This document shows, one piece after another, positions 1-5,981 of a stretch of DNA of 10,132 nucleotides. Below the pieces are notes generated by a model. That model was not told the origin of the DNA and did no database searches. It saw nothing but the letters and a program-made list of their open reading frames with translations. A program made the position numbers and the translations under genes. How positions within the stretch are numbered: position 1 is the first letter of the stretch; each line of letters starts with the position of its first letter. Where the stretch lies: the NCBI GenBank assembly GCA_030592225.1, contig JAUVJT010000068.1, forward strand, positions 1 to 10,132, written 5' to 3'. The stretch is from Candidatus Stahliibacteriota bacterium. GTDB lineage: Bacteria > Hydrothermota > Tepidihabitantia > B3-TA06.

Positions 1-1418
1 ACCAGGGGTGAGCGGCCTTTGGGGATGAAGTCCACCTCGTTTTCATCAGGCAACAGCACGGGTAAATCCTGCTCAGGCACCGGAACCATGCCGCAGGTCT
101 CGCAGTGTATCATAGGTATGGGCGCACCCCAGTAGCGCTGACGGGAGATGAGCCAATCCCTCAATCTGTAAGAAATCGCAGGTCGTCCAATCCCTTTATC
201 CTCAGCATACTCAGCCACCTTTTTGATACCTTCCACCGAGTCGGTGCCGTCGAACGGGCCGGAGTTCACCATAATCCCTGCGTCAACGTAGGCACAGTCC
301 ATTTCCTCAAGCTTTAACGTTTTATCCTGCGGCTGGATAACTATCTTGATAGGTATGTCATACTTCCTGGCAAACTCGAAGTCGCGCTGGTCGTGAGCGG
401 GCACGGCCATGACCGTGCCGGTTCCATACGATGCCAGAACGTAGTCCGCCACCCATAACTGCACGTCGGAGCCGTTGAACGGATTGCGAACCCTCAACCC
501 TGTATCAACCCCATCCTTTTCGGAGTCTTCGGCCATGCGCTCGATTTCCGATTTGGCCAGTGCCTTGTCCCGATACTCAATAACCTTTTGCTTGTTGGGC
601 ATCCGCTCCAGCAATTTAGCAACCAGCTTATGCTCGGGGGCAATGGCCATGTAGGTGACCCCGTAGGCGGTATCCGGTCGAGTAGTGAAAATCGGCAGCT
701 TTACGTCCGGGTCGTCCTTCAACTCAAATATCAACTCCGCGCCTTCGGAGCGGCCTATCCAGTTGCGCTGCATGATGCGGATTGGCTCTGGCCACTGGGC
801 AAGCGTCTCAATGCCGTCCAGCAGTCTCTGGGCGTAGTTGGTGATCTTAAAGTACCACTGCTCCAACTCCTTCTTCTCGACATGAGAATCGCATCGCCAG
901 CACTGACCAGCGATAACCTGTTCGTTGGCCAGCACCGTCTTGCATGAAGGGCACCAGTTCACGAACGAGGTGTCACGGTACGCCAGCCCTTTTTCGTATA
1001 ACTTCAAAAACAGCCACTGTGTCCACTTGTAGTAGGGGGGATTGCAGGTTGTTACGGTTCTGTCCCAGTCAAAGCTCAGCCCTAAATCCTTGAGGGTGCG
1101 GGTGGAGGTCTCGATGTTCTCGCTCGCCCACTGACCCGGGGAGATGTTACGTTTGATGGCGGCTTCCTCGGCAGGCAGGCCGAAGGCGTCAAAGCCAAAG
1201 GGATGCAGCAAATCATAGCCCTGCATTCTCTTGAGCCGCCATACGAAATCGCCGATGATGTAGTTGCGGAAATGCCCGATGTGGATGTCGCCGGAAGGAT
1301 ACAAGAACATCTCAAGCTGATAGAACTTCTTGTCCGGTTTCTGTGGGGTGTCGAATAACCTCCACTCCTGCCAGCGCTTAAGCCACTTGGCCTGTATATC
1401 CTTATAAGAATATTTCAT
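1..1418 (-). CDS. leuS: Leucyl-tRNA synthetase, N-terminal 472 residues (3' end outside window)
   Basis: This is a class Ia aminoacyl-tRNA synthetase that charges tRNA-Leu with leucine in the cytoplasm. Translating the minus strand from the ATG at 1418 gives an uninterrupted frame to the window edge. Visible motifs are the HIGH signature (residues 46-49, in DIHIGHFRN), paired Cys knuckles CPSC (156-159) and CWRC (173-176) of the zinc module, the editing-domain motif TTRPDT (245-250), the VPAHDQRD segment (339-346) and the LeuRS-typical LISRQRYWGAPIP (423-435). The KMSKS loop and anticodon-binding domain lie outside the window. Its first 17 bp overlap the end of holA, and its ribosome binding site lies inside holA, so the two genes are cotranscribed and probably translationally coupled. 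In E. coli leuS and holA also share an operon, but with leuS first. The family assignment is very secure. Confidence 0.97.
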   Translation of the reverse strand, partial: MKYSYKDIQAKWLKRWQEWRLFDTPQKPDKKFYQLEMFLYPSGDIHIGHFRNYIIGDFVWRLKRMQGYDLLHPFGFDAFGLPAEEAAIKRNISPGQWASENIETSTRTLKDLGLSFDWDRTVTTCNPPYYKWTQWLFLKLYEKGLAYRDTSFVNWCPSCKTVLANEQVIAGQCWRCDSHVEKKELEQWYFKITNYAQRLLDGIETLAQWPEPIRIMQRNWIGRSEGAELIFELKDDPDVKLPIFTTRPDTAYGVTYMAIAPEHKLVAKLLERMPNKQKVIEYRDKALAKSEIERMAEDSEKDGVDTGLRVRNPFNGSDVQLWVADYVLASYGTGTVMAVPAHDQRDFEFARKYDIPIKIVIQPQDKTLKLEEMDCAYVDAGIMVNSGPFDGTDSVEGIKKVAEYAEDKGIGRPAISYRLRDWLISRQRYWGAPIPMIHCETCGMVPVPEQDLPVLLPDENEVDFIPKGRSPL

Positions 1419-2478
1419 CAAACTCCTCAACGCTTGTGGGCGCCAGATTTCCTATAACTACCTGTTCCAGCATCGCTTCCGGGTCGCGCCCGGTGGTGCG
1501 AACCGCCAAATCCACCTCGGCCAACCGCTTAAGCAGGCGATGCAGTTTCTCCGCAGGCCACGCCCGAGCGCGTGCCGGATACTCTTTCTGCAACAGCCAT
1601 TCCCTCGTTCCCAATCTCAATTCCTTTGCTATCGCTTCGGTTGTTGAACCTTTATCCCTCAAGTCATGATATTTAAGAAGGGCAAACGCCTCCCTGGAAA
1701 GCGCGCGGATGATCTGAAGTATACCTTCCCTGGGGTCAAAACGCAATACCCGGTGCAGTTCTTTAGCTGCCTGTTCCCGTAGTGCAGGAGGCACTTTTCC
1801 CTCGCTTATGCTTATTGCAAACACCGCATTTACGCAATCGTACACCCTTTTCTCAAAGGTGTCTTGCAGCAGATCCTCAACGTCGGCAAGTGCAATACGA
1901 GTTTTCTTTTCCCTGAAAAGGTCAAGCTTTTCCAGCATCTGCGAGAGCGCCATCAGGTTGCCTGCGGACAAGTCTACCATAAAATCAACCGCAGCTTGAT
2001 CCAGCGAGTAGTCCCTTGCCCCTGCCTGTTGTGTAAGCCAGGCGTTTAACTCCCTGGATTTAGGAGATAGGAAATGGCATATATCTATCTTATGTTTTTT
2101 TGCCCATGCCATAAGCTTATCAGATGCCTTCAACTCCCGCTCGGCCATAATGACCACCTTGCGTTCCTTTGCCGGATGCGCTACGATTCTTTGCAGCGCT
2201 TCAAACTGGTCTTTCTTGAGCTTATGCGCAGAGCGCACCACCGTGACCTTGGTTCCTCCGCCAAAGGAGAGCGTTCCTGCCGACGCGGCCAGTTTTGCCG
2301 GATCGAGCGATGCGGCGTCAACCACCTCGTATCCCCAACCGCCTTCTCCGGCGTAACTTGCGCGGAGAGCTGCAAGTATCTCATTATGAAAGAACGCCTC
2401 CTGGCCGCAGCAGAGCAGGGCAGCAGGCAAGTCGTGCGCCTCGATGCGTTTTAACAGCTTTTCTTTAGTGATGCGCAT
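1402..2478 (-). CDS. holA: DNA polymerase III subunit delta
   Basis: This 358-residue protein matches the delta subunit of the clamp-loader complex, which opens the beta sliding clamp during replication. The length fits the family (about 330-360). Visible features are the N-terminal GQEAFFHNE (25-33), the conserved TLSFGGGTKVTVVR strand-loop (69-82, matching the family 'LFG.kr.v.vr' pattern), the AAA-like lid segment SAGNLMALSQMLEKL (171-185), and the C-terminal helical collar motif LAEVDLAVRTTGRDPEAMLEQVV (319-341). As expected for delta, no Walker A motif was seen. The ATG at 2478 has no convincing ribosome binding site but lies 5 bp from a -10 box, which suggests a leaderless message. The gene leads an operon with leuS (17-bp overlap). 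The subunit is divergent in sequence, so the call rests on the whole pattern of motifs rather than on one diagnostic residue. Confidence 0.9.
   Translation of the reverse strand: MRITKEKLLKRIEAHDLPAALLCCGQEAFFHNEILAALRASYAGEGGWGYEVVDAASLDPAKLAASAGTLSFGGGTKVTVVRSAHKLKKDQFEALQRIVAHPAKERKVVIMAERELKASDKLMAWAKKHKIDICHFLSPKSRELNAWLTQQAGARDYSLDQAAVDFMVDLSAGNLMALSQMLEKLDLFREKKTRIALADVEDLLQDTFEKRVYDCVNAVFAISISEGKVPPALREQAAKELHRVLRFDPREGILQIIRALSREAFALLKYHDLRDKGSTTEAIAKELRLGTREWLLQKEYPARARAWPAEKLHRLLKRLAEVDLAVRTTGRDPEAMLEQVVIGNLAPTSVEEFDEIFL
1423..1428 (-). promoter_or_regulatory. leuS ribosome binding site inside holA
   Basis: On the minus strand GAGGAG precedes the leuS ATG (1418-1416) by 4 nt. It lies within the last codons of holA and fixes the leuS start. 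Termination of holA translation 17 nt into leuS suggests coupling. Confidence 0.8.
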
Positions 2479-2483
2479 CGGTA

Positions 2484-2512
2484 ATGATAATCAGGCAAAG
2501 CACTTATGTCAA
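2484..2512 (-). promoter_or_regulatory. Sigma70-like promoter of holA-leuS, predicted leaderless
   Basis: On the minus strand a perfect TTGACA (2512-2507) and TATCAT (2489-2484, 5 of 6 consensus) are separated by 17 bp. Only 5 bp separate the -10 box from the holA ATG, so the predicted transcription start falls on or next to the A of the start codon. No Shine-Dalgarno sequence is present, consistent with a leaderless transcript. Confidence 0.65.
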
Positions 2513-2544
2513 CCCGTAACACATCCGTACCCCACCCGTGACAC
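2513..2544 (-). repeat. GTGTTACGGG-type repeat abutting the holA -35 box
   Basis: Read on the minus strand, 2533-2513 begins GGGGTACGGATGTG and ends TTACGGG, directly touching the TTGACA box. A degenerate neighbour, GTGTCACGGG, lies at 2544-2535. The same repeat occurs four more times at 4286-4400. A 14-bp segment (2513-2526) is identical to 4330-4343. Its position beside the -35 box suggests an operator or activator site, but this is inference. Confidence 0.6.
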
Positions 2545-2559
2545 AAAATTAAGTTGGTC

Positions 2560-2603
2560 AAAAGGTGGTCAAAAGCTACCCAAAAGGTGGTCAGAAGCTA
2601 CCC
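2560..2603. repeat. 22-bp direct tandem repeat, two copies plus partial units
   Basis: Two adjacent 22-bp units (2560-2581 and 2582-2603) differ at one position. Each starts AAAAGGTGGTCA and ends AGCTACCC. A related half unit precedes them (AGTTGGTCA, 2552-2560) and AAAAGCTGG (2604-2612) follows. The array lies between the propeller gene and the holA promoter and encodes nothing recognisable. There are no spacers, so it is not a CRISPR array. Confidence 0.75.
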
Positions 2604-2635
2604 AAAAGCTGGACACGTATCAAAGCCCAATCCTG

Positions 2636-2670
2636 GTTCAAAAGTTACTTGACCACAACGACTTTTGAAC
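2636..2670. repeat. 10-bp perfect inverted repeat over the propeller stop codon
   Basis: GTTCAAAAGT (2636-2645) and ACTTTTGAAC (2661-2670) are perfect inverted repeats around a 15-nt loop. The stem spans the stop codon (2647-2645) of the minus-strand propeller gene. It could form a 3'-end hairpin in that mRNA, but no T-tract follows, so it is not called as an intrinsic terminator. Confidence 0.6.
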
Positions 2671-4195
2671 GTGCCGAAAGGTTTTCGCCCTCAACCCTGG
2701 CGAAGTACACCCCTGATGGAAAACCGATTGGTGCAACCCACGTTCCCTTGCCCTCGATGGTCTCTTCGAGGATACGCCGCCCGTCGGTTGAGTACAGGGT
2801 AAGCTGCGCTTCGCCAGGCAGATCGTAGGAAAGCCGGTTGAACATGGTGGAAAGGCGGATGGGGGATTGTATGACTACGGGTGGCTCCTCAATTCCTATC
2901 CCCATATTCCAGTCGGTAAGAACGGCAAAGGCCTCGCATGTTGAATCCGTGTTTATACGCGAGTACACCCAAACGATTTGGTCGTTGCACGCACCAACCG
3001 CCGGGGGCTGAAGGGGAACTGAAGTGACATTCTCAGGGGTACGCCAGATGGTATCCTCACCCAACGGCGCGGAGTACTCAAATATATCTGTAGTCCTTAC
3101 CGGATCTTTGTTAGCTATCTCTCCCAGCACACCAACCTGATTATCATACGATCCTATTGAGCTTTTGTAAGTACGCGTATAGGTTAAAGCGAAACGATTT
3201 TCAGGCGAGAATGCACTACTGAATCCCCCGCTGTAGCCCCAGGCAGATATCCAATCACTGGATTCGTTCACCAGGTTTTGAATGGGATGCCGTGTCAACC
3301 CTCTATCGCTGAATCCACGGCCTTCCAGCCAGCGAGGCTTCAGATCGACCCAGAAAACAACGAACCTGTCGTTATCAAGCCAATGCACCTGGGACAGGCT
3401 GCCATCATAAGGACCGCCATCGTCCAGCCGATGTCCGCTCGGTTCCCATGCAAGGATGGGGTCGTCTTCCGCATCAAAGGCCTGGAATCGAGGATAGTTC
3501 TTAGTGGTCTCAATTCCCTCAAGCCAGGTCACCACCAGATCGCCTGCATTGCTCAACGTGGTCTGAAGGCGATCGAAATGCGTATCATAGTCTTCCGCAA
3601 AATCCTCATGAACCAGGAAGGGTACACCTTTGAAGATGCCATCCGCATCATAACGCTGCACCCAAACCCTTGCACCTACGGATGTCCACAATCGTTGTCC
3701 CCACGTAACTGCAAACTCACCCTTATCGTTGCATCCCAAACCAAGCGGATTCATATCGGTTACGAATCCGTTCAGCACTACCTGTGCAGAGCCGCGTGGA
3801 TGACCATCCTTGTCAAACAGTTGAAATCGAACATAGTTGCTGTCATAACCCTTATAAGGTCCTTCTTCCCAGAGCAGAACGGCGCTGCCTGCAGAGTCCA
3901 TAGCCAGACAAGGCCAGTATATCCAGTTGGTGTCTGCAAGCTTTGGAACCTGATAGGCTTCGGTCACCGGATTCCCATTGCTGTCAAAGAAACGCACGAA
4001 GACCTCGAACTCGGTAGGAATAAAAGGGTCTCTGTAGGATATGCTGTCCACCCATGCAACGGCAAAGCGGCCGTCATGGGCCATTGCCGTGCGTACCGCC
4101 ACCTGGTTGTGAGCCAACTGGTATTCCGTAACCTTAAACGCCTCCTTCAACACCCCACCCCACAGCACCAACGGAATAAGACTCAAATGTAACAT
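2645..4195 (-). CDS. Predicted secreted seven-repeat beta-propeller protein with type IX sorting-like C-terminal domain
   Basis: This 516-residue protein is not a named enzyme. It starts with a short hydrophobic stretch (about residues 2-13) that looks like a weak signal peptide lacking basic residues. Seven repeats follow, each with a hydrophobic-strand core: FAVAWVD (about 45), SAVLLWEEG (104), FAVTWGQ (161), LVVTWLEG (220), FVVFWVD (278), FALTYTR (335) and QIVWVYS (406). Most are followed by a strand of the form 'v.v.yD.dG.p.g' (for example FFDSNGNPV, LFDKDGHPRG and RYDADGIFKG). Seven such units suit a seven-bladed propeller. The last 75 residues (YDLPGEAQLTLYSTDGRR...GVYFARVEG...KVVVVK) match the type IX secretion C-terminal or FlgD-like Ig fold, which directs export to or anchoring on the cell surface. 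The ATG at 4195 is preferred over a TTG one codon upstream because AAAGGAGG lies 5 nt before it. The gene is divergent from the barrel gene. The substrate or ligand cannot be told. Confidence 0.8.
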   Translation of the reverse strand: MLHLSLIPLVLWGGVLKEAFKVTEYQLAHNQVAVRTAMAHDGRFAVAWVDSISYRDPFIPTEFEVFVRFFDSNGNPVTEAYQVPKLADTNWIYWPCLAMDSAGSAVLLWEEGPYKGYDSNYVRFQLFDKDGHPRGSAQVVLNGFVTDMNPLGLGCNDKGEFAVTWGQRLWTSVGARVWVQRYDADGIFKGVPFLVHEDFAEDYDTHFDRLQTTLSNAGDLVVTWLEGIETTKNYPRFQAFDAEDDPILAWEPSGHRLDDGGPYDGSLSQVHWLDNDRFVVFWVDLKPRWLEGRGFSDRGLTRHPIQNLVNESSDWISAWGYSGGFSSAFSPENRFALTYTRTYKSSIGSYDNQVGVLGEIANKDPVRTTDIFEYSAPLGEDTIWRTPENVTSVPLQPPAVGACNDQIVWVYSRINTDSTCEAFAVLTDWNMGIGIEEPPVVIQSPIRLSTMFNRLSYDLPGEAQLTLYSTDGRRILEETIEGKGTWVAPIGFPSGVYFARVEGENLSARSKVVVVK

Positions 4196-4200
4196 CAAAA

Positions 4201-4208
4201 CCTCCTTT
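4201..4208 (-). promoter_or_regulatory. Strong ribosome binding site of the propeller gene
   Basis: AAAGGAGG on the minus strand ends 5 nt before the ATG at 4195. The TTG at 4198 would be only 2 nt away, so this site decides the start in favour of the ATG. Confidence 0.85.
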
Positions 4209-4213
4209 ACTAA

Positions 4214-4241
4214 AGCATAAGCTCTATTGCGATTAAGTCAA
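4214..4241 (-). promoter_or_regulatory. Sigma70-like promoter of the propeller gene
   Basis: On the minus strand TTGACT (4241-4236) and TATGCT (4219-4214) are 16 bp apart. The predicted start lies a few bases before the AAAGGAGG site, giving a very short leader. The -10 box matches 4 of 6 consensus positions, so this is the weakest of the four promoters called here. Confidence 0.5.
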
Positions 4242-4285
4242 GCCCTGATTTGTCTCTGCGGGTCGCGTGTGTCCCATCGGGTAAA

Positions 4286-4400
4286 GGGGTACGGAGGTGT
4301 TATGTCCTTAAAAACCAGGAACGCATGTTCCCGTAACACATCCTGGATATAGTGAAAATACCCCGAAGGGGTACGGGGGTGTTATGGGTGGTGTTACGGG
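4286..4400. repeat. Cluster of GTGTTAYGGG-type repeats in the divergent regulatory region
   Basis: Two direct copies starting GGGGTACGG and ending GTGTTATG lie at 4286-4304 and 4368-4386 and differ at one of 19 positions. An oppositely oriented copy (CCCGTAACACATCC) lies at 4330-4343, and another plus-strand GTGTTACGGG at 4391-4400, 7 bp upstream of the barrel gene's -35 box. The cluster occupies most of the spacer between the two divergent genes and contains no gene. Related copies lie beside the holA promoter (2513-2544). Confidence 0.7.
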
Positions 4401-4407
4401 CGGGTGG

Positions 4408-4435
4408 TTGACTTGCGGCGGTTACGTACTATAAT
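4408..4435 (+). promoter_or_regulatory. Near-consensus sigma70 promoter of the barrel gene
   Basis: TTGACT (4408-4413) and a perfect TATAAT (4430-4435) are separated by 16 bp. The predicted transcription start near 4442 is next to the ATG at 4443, so the mRNA would be leaderless or nearly so. This argues against the in-frame GTG at 4404, which lies upstream of the promoter. Confidence 0.7.
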
Positions 4436-4442
4436 TATAACA

Positions 4443-5981
4443 ATGGGGTGGACTATGTTATTAATGACCCTTGTTGGGCAGATAGTGGGAGACACGGCTT
4501 TTTCATTAGAAGCGGTTGCAGGCATTTCAGGCGCGCTGTCATACAATTACGTTGACCCTTACCTTTATCTGTTGAACTACGATTACCAGAACCCGGGGTC
4601 TGCATCGGGAATGCGCGGCGCGTTTGCCAATCCTGCAGCGCTGGCCGCGGTCGCCACCGCCTCCGGGGTAATTACTGCAGGTTTTGGCCGCACCGGTGGG
4701 ATTAACCTCAACCTTGCTTCCGACATACCTTTTTTGGGAAAAGTCAAGATGCCGGTGTCTTTCTACGCCGAAGAGATAAGTGCGGTGTACTTTGCTGGAG
4801 CCGCGGCAAGAATGGGGGAAGTGGTAGTCGGTTTTGCCTATGCTGACGGCGATCGTTTCAATAGTGATTTTTTTGCCCGGGCAGAGGTTTCTTTCGCCGC
4901 CACCTATTTTTTGCGCGATACCCTTACCGAGGCCGATCTCCCTGACCAGGACGAGGCGACCTCGATTCCCATACTTATAGATTTGAGCGGGGCGGGAGGA
5001 GGATTGATATCGCTAGAAAGTATATCCCGACTCAGGACAACACCCTTTTACCTCATGCTTGCCACCGAGAATAAAGGTATAAATTACGGTGTTACTTTTT
5101 GCTTAACCAACATAAGCGGCTGGACAGATTATGCAGATACCCTTACTCCCGTATTGGAACCAAGCGGCGCAAGGATTTATTCCGAGTCTGAAGAGTGGGA
5201 CGTAGGGGTGTCGGTTTCAGCGGTGGTGGAGGGCGGCGAGATATTCACCAACAAGTATTTTAGTACCATTTCCGGGAATGAATTAGGGATAACCTTTGGC
5301 ATGCAGAAGCCGGGTAAGACGTTGAGCTGGGGGTTTGCTCTTGAGCAGAGCCTGGGCGCTAACGTTTTGCGCAAGAAAATAGGCCGCAGCAGCAAAGGGG
5401 GTTTGCCCCGGGTTATCGAGCTGAATACGCAAAATCTTGAAGTGGACGGCGATGCAAAACTCATTAAAGGGGAAATGACCATTGTGTTGGGGTATGATGA
5501 TTTGGAAAAGAAGGAAGGTGAGGTCAGGGAATTGCTCACTCTGCCTCCACAGACGTCTTTTTCAGGGGGGATTCAGGCCGAGCCTGGAGACTGGATTATA
5601 GATGCAAGCATAGCTTCTTCAAGTACGTGGAGACGCGGGGTAAGCGGGATTTTCTTTGGCACCGGTTTTGGCTACAGGTTCAATATCCCGGTTGAGATCA
5701 AACAGAAGATATACAACTGGATATTTCCGGTCAGGTTCAGCCAGGCGATTTTCTATCGGGTAACCAAGATAGAAGAGATTCCCATCTACTCCATCCCCGG
5801 TCTTTTCTTTGGTGTTTCCACCACCCAGGCGTGGAAAGGTGTTGAGCTTGATCTTTCGATTCGTGTAAACACTACCACGGCATTTTTTGGAAACTACGCC
5901 GCGGCGATAGATCCCGACGTGCCGGATCTGGGTATATTTAACTATCTAAGCGCAGGAGCAGGTTTAAGGTATGGATTCTAA
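4443..5981 (+). CDS. Predicted outer-membrane beta-barrel protein, PorV/UPF0164-like
   Basis: This is a membrane-barrel protein of about 512 residues with no assigned substrate. A hydrophobic leader (MGWTMLLMTLVGQIVG) resembles a signal peptide. Residues about 55-68 (SGMRGAFANPAALA) resemble the 'G..GAf...NPAgLA' element near the N-terminus of PorV/PorQ/UPF0164 and FadL-like barrels. The rest is rich in alternating hydrophobic strands with Gly and aromatic residues, and the chain ends AGAGLRYGF, with the terminal Phe typical of BamA-inserted barrels. The start is uncertain. ATG 4443 is chosen because it directly follows a near-consensus promoter. ATG 4455 (after GGGGTGG) is possible. GTG 4404 would add a basic RRLR n-region but lies upstream of the promoter. 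The gene overlaps the next one by 11 bp, so the two are probably cotranscribed. PorV-type proteins assist type IX secretion in Bacteroidetes, which would suit the divergent sorting-domain gene, but that link is inference. Confidence 0.75.
   Translation: MGWTMLLMTLVGQIVGDTAFSLEAVAGISGALSYNYVDPYLYLLNYDYQNPGSASGMRGAFANPAALAAVATASGVITAGFGRTGGINLNLASDIPFLGKVKMPVSFYAEEISAVYFAGAAARMGEVVVGFAYADGDRFNSDFFARAEVSFAATYFLRDTLTEADLPDQDEATSIPILIDLSGAGGGLISLESISRLRTTPFYLMLATENKGINYGVTFCLTNISGWTDYADTLTPVLEPSGARIYSESEEWDVGVSVSAVVEGGEIFTNKYFSTISGNELGITFGMQKPGKTLSWGFALEQSLGANVLRKKIGRSSKGGLPRVIELNTQNLEVDGDAKLIKGEMTIVLGYDDLEKKEGEVRELLTLPPQTSFSGGIQAEPGDWIIDASIASSSTWRRGVSGIFFGTGFGYRFNIPVEIKQKIYNWIFPVRFSQAIFYRVTKIEEIPIYSIPGLFFGVSTTQAWKGVELDLSIRVNTTTAFFGNYAAAIDPDVPDLGIFNYLSAGAGLRYGF

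Noticed and set aside
588..947. A 119-codon plus-strand frame
   Set aside because: It is antisense to the zinc and editing regions of leuS, which are strongly conserved.
2560..2603. Possible CRISPR array
   Set aside because: The units are directly adjacent with no spacers, only two full copies exist, and no cas gene is present.
2565..2828. An 87-codon plus-strand frame beginning in the tandem repeat
   Set aside because: Its first residues are translated tandem repeat and the rest is antisense to the conserved C-terminal domain of the propeller protein.
3278..4192. A 304-codon open frame on the plus strand opposite the propeller gene
   Set aside because: It is antisense to a gene with a signal peptide, seven repeats and a sorting-like domain. 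Its own translation shows no recognisable motif or periodicity and it has no ribosome binding site.
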